Assembly: GCF_900198365.1 (NCBI RefSeq)
Contig: NZ_FZMS01000029.1
Coordinates: 1 to 60,909 of the forward strand
Reading direction: 5' to 3'
Origin: Helicobacter bilis
GTDB taxonomy: Bacteria; Campylobacterota; Campylobacteria; Campylobacterales; Helicobacteraceae
DNA length: 60,909 nt
Position numbers and translations under genes: made by a program. Position 1 is the first letter of the stretch; every line of letters begins with the position of its first letter. Below, in pieces: positions 18,577 through 27,089 of the stretch. The notes under the pieces are model-generated. The model did no database searches and was not told the DNA's origin. It saw only the letters and a list, made by a program, of their open reading frames with translations.

Positions 18577-18810
18577 CTATTCAATGACAAATAGCACATC
18601 ACCCGGATTTACAAATGCTTCGTTTTCCGCACAAATCTTTGTTATTTTCCCTGCTGTCCCAGCCTTGATTTCATTAAAAGTTTTCATCACTTCTACAAGA
18701 CACACCGTTGTATCTGCCTCTACTACACTGCCCACTTCTACATAAGGCGCTGCATCTGGATTTGGTTTCCTATAAAATGTTCCTGGTATTGGACTTAAAA
18801 CTTCTGCCAT
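18577..18810 (-). CDS. accB: Biotin carboxyl carrier protein, short form
   Basis: A 77-residue protein consisting only of the biotinyl domain. SPIPGTFYRKPNPDA includes the thumb-like AccB segment, and VEVMKTFNEIKAG holds the biotinyl Lys at residue 43 (VEVMK instead of the usual EAMKM). The Ala/Pro-rich N-terminal arm of housekeeping AccB is missing. The ATG at 18810 follows AAAGGAAACAAC; the longer frame upstream is untranslated leader. It is separated from accC by 244 bases and from pxpA by 268, with no gene in either gap, so separate promoters are possible. Confidence 0.87.
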   Translation of the reverse strand: MAEVLSPIPGTFYRKPNPDAAPYVEVGSVVEADTTVCLVEVMKTFNEIKAGTAGKITKICAENEAFVNPGDVLFVIE

Positions 18811-19078
18811 GTTGTTTCCTTTATAAGTAATTTTGCTAGAATCTAGCCCTCTATATCCATTGAAGTTGTATAGAGAGATACACAGGGTTAGATTCCATAA
18901 CATATTCGTGTTTTAAAAGTTGCTTATTGCCCTTATTTATGCGTTACCATATTTGCAATGAAATTAAGATCTAAAATCCAATCTTGTTGTTTTAAGTCTT
19001 TCAAAAAGCAAAAATCTCTTCTAGATTCTATATCGAGATTTCACTTTGTGCAACACAACAAAGATTAGAGACTAGCCT

Positions 19079-19852
19079 CTATAATCCATGCACCACTGGT
19101 TGCTTGATGGTAATACCATTTTGCTCTAAAAGCTTTCTTGTTGCTGCAATAAGCTGCAATGCCCCAGCCGTATCACTATGAATACATACAGAATCAAAAT
19201 CTACTTCAATGGTCTTTCCTGTAACACTTGTTACCGTGCCTTCTTTGCATGCTTGCAATACTTTTTTTGCAACTTCATCTGGTGTATAAGCCCTAGCTCG
19301 TCTTACCATTACAAGCTGTCCATCATCACCATAATCTCTATCCCCATAAAACTCTCGCACATAAGGGTGCTTTAGCTCTTTTGCAACATCGCAAGTAATC
19401 GTCCCCTCCATGCAATAAATAGGGAGTTTAGAATCTATTTTTTGCAAAGCCTGTATTAATTGCGTAGAAAAATCTCTATCTTTAGAAGCGTGAATATAAA
19501 GATAGCCATGTGGTTTAAAATGATGGAGTTTGCCACCCTCAATCCCTATAAACTCTCGCAATGCCCCAAGCTGATAAATACAATCATTCACTAACTCATC
19601 TGGCCTTGCAATAATTAATCTTCTACCAAAACCTACTAAATCCCTAAAGCCCGGATGAACACCTATTGCTACATTATTTTTTATTGCTTGCTGAACAGAA
19701 TGTCGCATAATATTTGGATCACTCGCATGGAATCCTGCCGCAATATTACAGCTACTAATAAGTGGCATAATCTCATCATCAACACCATCACCGATGATCC
19801 ATGGACCAAAGCACTCACCCATATCACTATTTAAGTCAATCTCTTTTTTCAT
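19079..19852 (-). CDS. pxpA: 5-oxoprolinase subunit A (LamB/YcsF family)
   Basis: A 257-residue LamB/YcsF protein. IDLNSDMGECFG near the N-terminus and SCNIAAGFHASDP, NVAIGVHPGFRD, HFKPHGYLY, EFYGDRDY and CIHSDT are the conserved metal and substrate motifs. It probably acts with PxpBC to hydrolyse 5-oxoproline in an ATP-dependent way. AAAGGA sits directly on the first possible ATG (19858), but at good distance from the second (19852), which gives the standard MKKEIDLN start. It is the first gene of the minus-strand cluster and is divergent from the ABC exporter pair. Confidence 0.92.
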   Translation of the reverse strand: MKKEIDLNSDMGECFGPWIIGDGVDDEIMPLISSCNIAAGFHASDPNIMRHSVQQAIKNNVAIGVHPGFRDLVGFGRRLIIARPDELVNDCIYQLGALREFIGIEGGKLHHFKPHGYLYIHASKDRDFSTQLIQALQKIDSKLPIYCMEGTITCDVAKELKHPYVREFYGDRDYGDDGQLVMVRRARAYTPDEVAKKVLQACKEGTVTSVTGKTIEVDFDSVCIHSDTAGALQLIAATRKLLEQNGITIKQPVVHGL

Positions 19853-20177
19853 AGCCATTCCTTTATGTTACATGATTCTCATGCTACAAACATGAATACT
19901 TTTAGAGTATAAAATATTTTGTTATAAAAGCAAAAATAACATGATTTTTTAGAGAATGGTTATAAAATGTGTTAAGGAATAATGCATTGATATATTTTAT
20001 TTATAATAACTAAAATTGTAAAAAATACTTAATATGATAGTTTTTATCTATATGTTACCTTATGCAACAAGAAGGCATATTTATAGGTTGATTAATGGTT
20101 TAATGAATTTTTAGGTGAGTTTTTCAAACAATGCATAAAATTTTGTTAGAATCCCTATTTTACTTTAAGGATTACTT
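19853..20177. other. Divergent promoter region between pxpA and the ABC exporter
   Basis: AT-rich intergenic DNA of about 325 bases with no gene. It should hold the promoters for pxpA (minus) and for the ABC ATPase (plus). Several weak TATAAA/TTAGAAT-like boxes are present, but I cannot choose one. Confidence 0.4.
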
Positions 20178-20930
20178 TTGGAAGCAATACTAAAACTACA
20201 CAATGTGAGCAAACATTATGATGGAATAATAGCTCTTGATAATATCAGCTTTACGCTAAATAGTGGCGATATTTTTGGGCTTTTAGGGCGAAATGGCGGT
20301 GGTAAAACTACAATGATTAAAATCATTACTTCAATGCTTACAGATTTTACTGGCGACATTGAGTTTTTAGGACATAATCTAAGGGATAAAAGGAATCTCA
20401 TCTTTTTTAAGCAGCATATTGCCTATTTGCCTGATAGAGATTTTTTATACTCACACATGAATGGCTTGCAAAGCATTGCGTTTTTCAAGGATTTTTTCAG
20501 TGATTTTAATGATAAGAAGGCTTTAGAGATTTTTCAGCTATTAGATGTAGCGCCGACACAAAAAATTAGCACAATGTCAAAGGGACAAGCAGAAAAGTTA
20601 GCCCTATCACTCATGCTTGCAAGGGAGGCAAAACTCTATCTTTTTGATGAGCCTTTAGCTGGGGCTGATGTGATTAGCCGTGATGAGATTTTTAAGCTGA
20701 TTGCTACATATTGTAAGAGTGGAGCGACTATCATTGCTACACATTTAATCTCTAGTGTAGAAGCCATTCTCACTAAAGCCTTGTTTTTGAATAAAAAGGC
20801 TATGGCTTATGGTAGTAAGGAAGAGTTATTAATAGATTTTAATAGCCTTGAAGATAGCTTTAGATATTATGCGAGTGATAGCACTATAAAGCCTTTAAAA
20901 CAACTTGAAAATACAGAATCTAAAGAGTAA
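20178..20930 (+). CDS. ABC transporter ATP-binding protein (ABC-2 type exporter)
   Basis: A 250-residue ATPase with Walker A GRNGGGKTT (about residues 37-45), a modified signature MSKGQAEKLALSLML in place of LSGGQ, Walker B LYLFDEPLAGAD and switch His ATHLISS. The KGQ-type signature and sequence such as YLPDRDFLY are typical of the ATPases paired with ABC-2 exporters of the YtrB/CcmA-like group. The start codon is TTG with TTTAAGGATTACTT upstream, which may lower translation. It is followed after 8 bases by the membrane subunit. The substrate is unknown. Confidence 0.8.
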   Translation: MEAILKLHNVSKHYDGIIALDNISFTLNSGDIFGLLGRNGGGKTTMIKIITSMLTDFTGDIEFLGHNLRDKRNLIFFKQHIAYLPDRDFLYSHMNGLQSIAFFKDFFSDFNDKKALEIFQLLDVAPTQKISTMSKGQAEKLALSLMLAREAKLYLFDEPLAGADVISRDEIFKLIATYCKSGATIIATHLISSVEAILTKALFLNKKAMAYGSKEELLIDFNSLEDSFRYYASDSTIKPLKQLENTESKE

Positions 20931-20938
20931 GGAATATC

Positions 20939-21670
20939 ATGCAAATAGCAAAAACCCCATTAAAAACGCATATCTCACACGCCCTAAAAATATGTAAGCA
21001 TGAGTTTCTCATGTCTAGAATCTTGCTTATTATCGTATGTATTATCATGGCGATAAATCTGCTTATATTTATCAATAATGATCGACATTCTGCTACATTT
21101 TACATTTTAATAGTGATACAATGGTTTGCATTTTTTATATGCAGCATCACCTATGTGCTAAGTGCGGCTATAAGCTTTTATCAAGGTGTGTTTGGGAAAC
21201 ACGCCTATTTAACACATGCTTTGCCTGTGAGTATTGAGAGCATTATTGGTGCAAAGATTCTCATTTATTTCTTATGGTTTTTAGTGATTTTTGCGGCTTT
21301 TATATTTGCCCTTTATGCAGGCACAAGCGGCATATCGCAGGTAGGAGATCTTTTGGCGTTGTTTCAAGATGCGTTAGTGTGGAAAATTATTCCGTTTTTT
21401 ATACTATCTGTTTTACAAGAGATTGTGTTTATATTTATGGTGGTAGCCTTAGTCCATCGTAAGAAGACTTACACTTTATTTATTGGTATTTTGACTTATT
21501 TTGGAATCAAAGTGCTATTACTCATACTTTTTGGAATATTATCTAATTTAATGCCAGATAACATAGAAGAGAATACAATTTTATTATTACTCTATCTTTA
21601 TAATATTTTATTGCTTTGCTTGTTTTACTTTATATGCCATAGAATCATTAAGTATAAATTAGCACTTTAG
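20939..21670 (+). CDS. Membrane subunit of the ABC-2 type exporter
   Basis: A 243-residue hydrophobic protein with about six membrane helices (roughly 28-48, 55-80, 105-130, 145-170, 178-205, 210-235) after a short cytoplasmic N-terminus. It has no recognisable enzymatic motif. Its place directly behind the ATPase (TAAGGAATATC before the ATG) and its size suggest that two copies form the channel. It is convergent with pabB, whose stop is 44 bases away. Confidence 0.75.
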   Translation: MQIAKTPLKTHISHALKICKHEFLMSRILLIIVCIIMAINLLIFINNDRHSATFYILIVIQWFAFFICSITYVLSAAISFYQGVFGKHAYLTHALPVSIESIIGAKILIYFLWFLVIFAAFIFALYAGTSGISQVGDLLALFQDALVWKIIPFFILSVLQEIVFIFMVVALVHRKKTYTLFIGILTYFGIKVLLLILFGILSNLMPDNIEENTILLLLYLYNILLLCLFYFICHRIIKYKLAL

Positions 21671-21714
21671 GGTTTTGTGAAGTTCTTTTGGATTCTAAAG
21701 TTAGAGACTATTGT

Positions 21715-23160
21715 TTAAAATTTTATATCAGTTAAGAATTTACATTTCAACTGCAATTCACTAAACTCTTCTTCTGCCAAAGATTCCCATACAACTCCAC
21801 TGCCGACACCATAGTGATAATATGCTTCTTGCTTGGGCTTATAAAGTGTGCGGATAGGCACACTCATAATGCACTCTTTTTTGCTAATCACACCAATAGC
21901 ACCACAATATACATTTCTTTCTCGCTGTTCTAACTCACTAATGATATGCGTAGTTTTGTATTTTGGTGCACCTGTGATAGACCCGCATGGAAATAGTGCT
22001 TTTAAAATCTCAATGATTCCATAGTGTTTTGGCAGTTTTGCCTGTATTGTTGATACCATTTGATGTAGCGTAGGATAGGTGCGGATAGCAAATAGTTCTT
22101 TGACACGCACACTTCCTTGCAGTCCTATGCGACTTAAATCATTTCGCAATAGATCTACAATCATCACATTTTCGCTGCGATTTTTAGAATCATAATGCAG
22201 TGTTTTAAGGTTAGAAAAATCGCTTACTTTGTCAATGCCCTTTATTTTTGGAATCTTTTTATATTGTTTGTAGAGTTTTAGATTTGGCTTTACTTCGTTT
22301 TTTATTTTGTTTTTCTCTATAAATGCACGCTTTATTGTGCCTTTCATAGGTTGTGTTGTGATCGTGTGATTTTTATAATGAAAAAAGAGTTCTGGGGATA
22401 GGGATAAAATCTCTACATGTTTATTTGTGATATAGGCTTTATAAGCTGTGTTTTGCCGACTGGATAGAATCTTAAAGTAAGTAAAAGAATCTTTTTTTAA
22501 TAGTGGGGATAATAGAATCTCTTGTGTGTAATTTACCTGATAAGTATGCCCTTGTTGTATATTTTCTTTAATGCGTGAAAAGTCGAGAATATATCGCTTT
22601 TTATCAAGGGGTTTTACTATATTAAAGAGTTTATTTTTTTGATATTTTTTTTGGATTGGTTTAAATTTCTTTCGTTTTAGAAAAAGCTCAAAATAGAGAA
22701 GTGGTTCTTTTGTATTATTTGTGCTGGGGTTAGATTCTGTATTTCCTTTTACTTGGGTGGGTGCAGGGCATTGGGGTGTGGATTTTTTAGAATCTACATT
22801 CTTGCAAGTGTGAGTTGCTGTAAAAGTTGAAAAATCTTTTTTAGATTCTAAAACTTTAGATACTTCGACTAAAGTCTCAGTATGACAAGTTTTAGAATCT
22901 AGATTCTCTATCGTTTGTGCCTTAAATCCCGCACTTCGCTCAAGTTGTTTAGAATCTAGATTTTTACCATCTTGCATACCATAATAAGAATCTTGCAAAA
23001 GTAATCCACATTCATAAGTTAAATAGCCGACAAAATAGCCCTTCTTTTTTCTTTTTGTATGATTTTGCATGATACGCAAACATGCTATAACCTCATCATA
23101 GCTAAAAGCTTGCAAAATGCGTTTAGAATCTGTGTAGATATAATCTCCAAAAACAAACAT
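21715..23160 (-). CDS. pabB: Aminodeoxychorismate synthase component I, with a repeat-derived insertion
   Basis: A 481-residue chorismate-utilising enzyme that makes 4-amino-4-deoxychorismate for folate. The core motifs are YQVNYTQEI, LSLSPELFFHY, PMKGTIKR, VDLLRNDLSRIG and FPCGSITGAPK. Between the N-terminal part (up to about residue 60) and the core (from about 152) lies a low-complexity insertion with repeated DSK/ESK words and the stretch CHTETLVEVSK, produced by a dispersed DNA repeat (22857-22890). A second Lys-rich insertion follows PMKGTIKR. The insertions lie outside the catalytic core, so activity is plausible. It is the last gene of the run starting at 30.7 kb; AGGTAGATTT precedes the ATG. 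Confidence 0.85.
   Translation of the reverse strand: MFVFGDYIYTDSKRILQAFSYDEVIACLRIMQNHTKRKKKGYFVGYLTYECGLLLQDSYYGMQDGKNLDSKQLERSAGFKAQTIENLDSKTCHTETLVEVSKVLESKKDFSTFTATHTCKNVDSKKSTPQCPAPTQVKGNTESNPSTNNTKEPLLYFELFLKRKKFKPIQKKYQKNKLFNIVKPLDKKRYILDFSRIKENIQQGHTYQVNYTQEILLSPLLKKDSFTYFKILSSRQNTAYKAYITNKHVEILSLSPELFFHYKNHTITTQPMKGTIKRAFIEKNKIKNEVKPNLKLYKQYKKIPKIKGIDKVSDFSNLKTLHYDSKNRSENVMIVDLLRNDLSRIGLQGSVRVKELFAIRTYPTLHQMVSTIQAKLPKHYGIIEILKALFPCGSITGAPKYKTTHIISELEQRERNVYCGAIGVISKKECIMSVPIRTLYKPKQEAYYHYGVGSGVVWESLAEEEFSELQLKCKFLTDIKF
22857..22890 (-). repeat. Dispersed repeat unit A inserted in frame in pabB
   Basis: On the coding strand it reads ACTTGTCATACTGAGACTTT, then CGAAGTATCTA. It encodes residues 91-102 of PabB (TCHTETLVEVSK). 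Nearly the same ends (ACTTGTCATAYTGAG and CGAARTATCT) recur at 53964-54002. It is flanked on both sides by AGATTCTA words. Confidence 0.7.
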
Positions 23161-23181
23161 AAATCTACCTATTTAAAGCTA

Positions 23182-25503
23182 TTAAATCGTAAAATCATAT
23201 AGAATCTGTGTAGCATTTTCATTGCTAACTAAATCATGTATAAACGCATTTTGTATCCATGATATTGGCATATTTTTCCAGTCATTCTGTGTAGCAAATA
23301 CACTAAACCATCGCATAAAAGCAAGGCGAAATGGGCTATTCACCCATGATAAAGGGGCAATCTCATCACACATACGCCACACTTTAACAAGCTCTAAGCA
23401 AACCTGCATTTCATGCTTATATAAAGTCTGTATTGTAAAATAGTTGCCTTCAGTATCAACCGCATAAAAGCCACTAAAAGATACATTAGGGCGTATGTTT
23501 AAAGCACTAGATTCTAAGATATGTAGCTCTAAAGGCATGGATTCTAAAAAGCCAGATTCTGTGTTTATTGAAGTAGCGTTTGTGCTATCTTGTGCTGTAT
23601 TTGTAGAATCATTATTTTTATCAATCGCATTAGAATCTATTGTATTTGCTTGAAGTGTTTTGCTTGAAGCGATACGCATATTAAAGCTATTGATCGCTTT
23701 TATAAAGGTTTTAAACTCTGTCTTACCATTGATTGTAAAGAGAAGTTTTTGTGTTTTTATATGAAGTATTTCTGCGATTTTTTCCTTCTCGCTTTGTGGC
23801 AGGGCTGTTGCTTGAGTAAGATTTGGGAATATATTAAGCAGATAAATCTCATGTCTATTTGTTTGAGCAAAAAGCATGGAATGTGATTTATTTTTAAAAT
23901 AGTCTATAAGCTTTTTTTGTTTATCTTTATCTCGTAAAAATTTTGGCAATTTAGATTCCATTATAGAATCTTTAAACATATAAAAGTTATTGTTGTAAAA
24001 AGAGATGATAAACTGCTTACTAAAAAGCTTTTGTGTGATATGTAAAGGAAATCTTACATGCTCTAAGACACTCTCTTTATTTGCTTGAAAATAAGGGTTT
24101 TTATCTTGGCTTAGATGAGATCCCCTTGCTACAAACTGCCACTTTTTTGTATCAATAATGCAAGGATAAAATGCATGTATAAGCTCGACTAAATCCTTTG
24201 GTCGCTTGATTGAGGGATATTCTACACCGATAAAATCCCTGTTTTCTTTCAATATAAATTGTTTGTTATGTAAAAGACGATCGAAAAATTTTTGTAGTTT
24301 TCTTTGTGCTTCTTTCTCTTCTTTTGGGATAAAAATGGTATTTTTCAAGCTTTTATCTGTAAAGCCATGCTGGTTTAACTGCAATATGCGTAAATAGCCT
24401 CCAAACTCAACTTGAGATTCTAGAATAAAGTTTTTATCATTTAGCTGTATAGGCAGCCCTGTTTTATTACGATGTCCAAACACTTGATAGAAATTCTCTG
24501 GCACATTGTATGCAAATGCTTGTGAAATGCTGCTTGCATTAAGATATGAGCCTACACCATGTATGCTTTGTGCGGCACTAAGCAGGACTAAATGCTTTGG
24601 CATATTTGAGATTCCACCATGTGTGCAAATTACTCTTTTATCATGGAATTTGTAGAAAAGATAGGGCTTTAATTTGAGATACAATCTTTTTGCATCATTC
24701 TTATCCAAGCCTTTTTGCTCTAACTCTATCTGCGTGCTGAAGCGAAACTCTTTTGACTCAACCTCTCTATTATTTGCCCACTCCCATAGCCATTTCTCAT
24801 GATTACCCTCAAGCAAACACACATTTTTTCTATCCATAATCTGCATTAAAAACTCTAGCACTTCATAATTTTGGAATCCCCTGTCAATATAATCCCCAAG
24901 AAATATATAAAACTCATCATTTTTCATATCTTTTAGATATTGCTTCAATACATGATATGAGCCATGTATATCGCCTATGTGATGGACTATCTTGTAGCCA
25001 TTGAGATTATAAGGCTCTGTATCTAGCATTGTCTTAATCTCATCTGGTGCTATAATCTTACATTTAATGGGAATCTCTTCATTATTCATGGTGTTATAGA
25101 GAGTTTGTAACTCTTCTTTTGTATAAGGGTCTTTTTGTGCGCTATTTCTCTCACAAATTGTCTCAAAAGGCACATCACTAAAATCTACTATAAGCACTTC
25201 ATAGGCATAATGCTTTGCCATTTCTTTGTAGTTACTCCAGTATGATTTTAATATATGTAAATCTTCTATAATGATAAACTCACCACGCTCCATTCTTGAC
25301 TGCAAGGCTGTAAAAAGCATTTGATACGCAAGCTTATCATTTTGCTTTGGCTGTGTAAATTTTCCAGAATCATCAAGCATAGGTGCGTGTAAGAGTCGCT
25401 GAAAATGCTTTGGATTCAATACATAAGATTCTAAATTATATTGCTGTATCCATGTAGTTTTCCCACATAAAGGCATACCGCGTGTTACAAGTAAATATCG
25501 CAT
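23182..25503 (-). CDS. Polynucleotide kinase-phosphatase fused to a degenerate Rnl1-like ligase module
   Basis: A 773-residue three-part protein of the RNA-repair Pnkp type. The N-terminal kinase has P-loop GMPLCGKTT (residues 9-17). The central PPP-type phosphatase has GDIHG (177-181), GDYIDRG (203-209), GNHE (233-236), THGG (His 295) and GHR (His 344), so all metal ligands are present. The C-terminal half follows the order of T4 Rnl1-like ligases (ARG at 459-461; TNR of motif IIIa at 548-550), but the nucleotidyl transfer motifs look replaced: K492-L-F-S for KxDG, Met for the motif III Glu, S677-G for the motif IV E-G, and T690-I-Q for the motif V K-x-K. The end of the domain carries a Ser/Asn/Thr linker (about 618-655). 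The start is set by AAAAAGGATATAAAATA; the frame extends upstream only via a TTG. It sits between mqnA and pabB. Confidence 0.72.
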   Translation of the reverse strand: MRYLLVTRGMPLCGKTTWIQQYNLESYVLNPKHFQRLLHAPMLDDSGKFTQPKQNDKLAYQMLFTALQSRMERGEFIIIEDLHILKSYWSNYKEMAKHYAYEVLIVDFSDVPFETICERNSAQKDPYTKEELQTLYNTMNNEEIPIKCKIIAPDEIKTMLDTEPYNLNGYKIVHHIGDIHGSYHVLKQYLKDMKNDEFYIFLGDYIDRGFQNYEVLEFLMQIMDRKNVCLLEGNHEKWLWEWANNREVESKEFRFSTQIELEQKGLDKNDAKRLYLKLKPYLFYKFHDKRVICTHGGISNMPKHLVLLSAAQSIHGVGSYLNASSISQAFAYNVPENFYQVFGHRNKTGLPIQLNDKNFILESQVEFGGYLRILQLNQHGFTDKSLKNTIFIPKEEKEAQRKLQKFFDRLLHNKQFILKENRDFIGVEYPSIKRPKDLVELIHAFYPCIIDTKKWQFVARGSHLSQDKNPYFQANKESVLEHVRFPLHITQKLFSKQFIISFYNNNFYMFKDSIMESKLPKFLRDKDKQKKLIDYFKNKSHSMLFAQTNRHEIYLLNIFPNLTQATALPQSEKEKIAEILHIKTQKLLFTINGKTEFKTFIKAINSFNMRIASSKTLQANTIDSNAIDKNNDSTNTAQDSTNATSINTESGFLESMPLELHILESSALNIRPNVSFSGFYAVDTEGNYFTIQTLYKHEMQVCLELVKVWRMCDEIAPLSWVNSPFRLAFMRWFSVFATQNDWKNMPISWIQNAFIHDLVSNENATQILYDFTI

Positions 25504-25577
25504 TATTTTATATCCTTTTTCTTTACCATGAAACAAAAAAATAATAAGCAATTATAACGAATTTTTAAGGGGAGATT

Positions 25578-26345
25578 CTAAAATCTCTTCGGTGCTTTTA
25601 TCCCTTTTATTCGTAAGTATCTGTAAAAAAGGGTTAGGGCGTGGTGTTCCTTAGCTTCTATTTTGTAATAAATATGTTCTAGATATTTGGTGGCAAATGT
25701 TTTTGTAATGCCAATTTTTTTCACATAAGGCATAAGTATGTAGTGTGGAATCTTAACTCCTTTATATCTCTTTCCTTGTCCTAATTTGTGATTAAAATCT
25801 TGTATAAGATTCTTATAAAAAGTGTCATTTGTATGAAAACATGCACGACCAAAAACAAAGGGGAGACCAGTCTTATCATACCAGCATTTTGCCATATCAT
25901 AATATTTTGATGGCTTGTTATGTTTAAGAGTAGAGTTTTGAAAATGAGAACTTTTAGAGTTGGTATGCTTAGAATCATAGTGGTATTTTAATGCCCTATC
26001 GCCGATTAATACTGCCCCTTTTAAATCAAGCACTAAGCAAAGTGCATTAGAGGTTGCTGACTGATAATCACTTGCGGGGCTAGATTCTAAAACAAGCACA
26101 CTCCATACTTCCTTATAAGCTATTATACCTGCTTTGCATGCTTTTGCTTTATAGTGTGCGTTCATTCCCGCGATAGATGAGATAAAACCAGCATCAATAC
26201 GACGAAATAAAAACTCTTTATTTAGCTTTGCAGGATAGCTTTTTTTGTAATTGCAAGTGCTTTTAAAACTATTGCTTGTTCTATATCCTTTCAAAAATAC
26301 ATCAAATGGCAATAAATTTAAGTATTCTATTTTCCCAAATCGCAT
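25578..26345 (-). CDS. mqnA: Chorismate dehydratase MqnA (futalosine pathway of menaquinone synthesis)
   Basis: A 255-residue enzyme turning chorismate into 3-enolpyruvylbenzoate, the first step of the futalosine route used by Helicobacter and Campylobacter. MRFGKIEYLNLLPFDVF, PAKLNKEFLFRRIDAGFISSIAG, GIIAYKEVWSVLV, SNAL, GAVLIGDRAL, GLPFVFGRACF and the end KAPKRF correspond closely to the H. pylori enzyme as I remember it. A Ser/His/Asn-rich insertion (about residues 125-145, HTNSKSSHFQNSTLKHNK) is additional. It lies 14 bases behind an outer membrane protein gene and upstream of the kinase-phosphatase gene. Confidence 0.9.
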   Translation of the reverse strand: MRFGKIEYLNLLPFDVFLKGYRTSNSFKSTCNYKKSYPAKLNKEFLFRRIDAGFISSIAGMNAHYKAKACKAGIIAYKEVWSVLVLESSPASDYQSATSNALCLVLDLKGAVLIGDRALKYHYDSKHTNSKSSHFQNSTLKHNKPSKYYDMAKCWYDKTGLPFVFGRACFHTNDTFYKNLIQDFNHKLGQGKRYKGVKIPHYILMPYVKKIGITKTFATKYLEHIYYKIEAKEHHALTLFYRYLRIKGIKAPKRF

Positions 26346-26359
26346 GAAAAGCCTTGAAT

Positions 26360-27079
26360 CTAAAAAAGATAATGTAAATTGACACCAACAACAATAGTAT
26401 TATTTAGTCTCAAATCTTGATAGATAGGATATCCACCATACACTTCTACCCGAGTGCCAATCCCACTTACTGCTAGTCCGATTCTAGCAGCGACATTTGG
26501 CGTGTCGTATATGCTAAGTGGCATTAAAGCTGCTGCTCCAAAAAATACGCCAAACCCACTCAAAAGGCGTCCCTCTAATACCATATCATAAAAATAATCA
26601 ATCGCCCCACCAATGCTGTAAAACTCATCTTTTAAAGTTAAGTTATAGTTACTTATCAATGAGAATCTAAGTCCTTGATGTCGTGAAAAACGCGTAAAAA
26701 GTCCAAGTTGTAAGCCTGTGCTAACAAGAGCTTTACCATCATTATTTGTCTTTGGCAATTGATACTCAAGCCCCATGCCAAAACACCATGTAAGCTTTTT
26801 GTATGGTTCTAAACCTTGCGTATTCTCATTTTGGATAAGATGATAACGAAAAGGCGAGTGTGAATGTGGCTTCACTACATGCGGTTTTGAGTTGCTATTA
26901 CGCTTGGTGCTAGATTTAAAAAGGTTAGAATCTGCTTGATTATGTTTTTGTTTATTGTGCTTTTCTATCTCTGCCTTCTCTTTACTCTCTCTTAAAGATT
27001 CTAAAAGGGCATTATCAATAGAATCTGCAAATAAGCCTTGCAAACATAATGCTACACATACTAAACCTGCTTTTTTCAT
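26360..27079 (-). CDS. Putative outer membrane beta-barrel protein
   Basis: A 239-residue exported protein. A signal peptide (cleavage after about LFA, residue 18) is followed by a charged helical and His/Ser-rich region (about 20-80), then by alternating beta strands (CFGMGLEYQLP, GLQLGLFTRFS, GGAIDYFYDM, GFGVFFGAAALMP) and a terminal Phe (NLHYLF), consistent with an outer membrane barrel preceded by a periplasmic segment. It lies 10 bases after the large Sel1 gene and 14 bases before mqnA, so it belongs to the same run. I know no specific homologue. Confidence 0.65.
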   Translation of the reverse strand: MKKAGLVCVALCLQGLFADSIDNALLESLRESKEKAEIEKHNKQKHNQADSNLFKSSTKRNSNSKPHVVKPHSHSPFRYHLIQNENTQGLEPYKKLTWCFGMGLEYQLPKTNNDGKALVSTGLQLGLFTRFSRHQGLRFSLISNYNLTLKDEFYSIGGAIDYFYDMVLEGRLLSGFGVFFGAAALMPLSIYDTPNVAARIGLAVSGIGTRVEVYGGYPIYQDLRLNNTIVVGVNLHYLF

Positions 27080-27089
27080 GCTCTCTTAA

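Noticed and set aside
15091-18810. Urea carboxylase/allophanate hydrolase cluster
   Set aside because: The subunit 1/2-like proteins are accompanied by pxpA and stand-alone biotin carboxylase and carrier, with no amidase domain of allophanate hydrolase; the 5-oxoprolinase assignment fits better.
25504-25551. N-terminal extension of the kinase-phosphatase from a TTG codon
   Set aside because: The ATG at 25503 has AAAAAGGA upstream and places the P-loop at the usual distance from the N-terminus.
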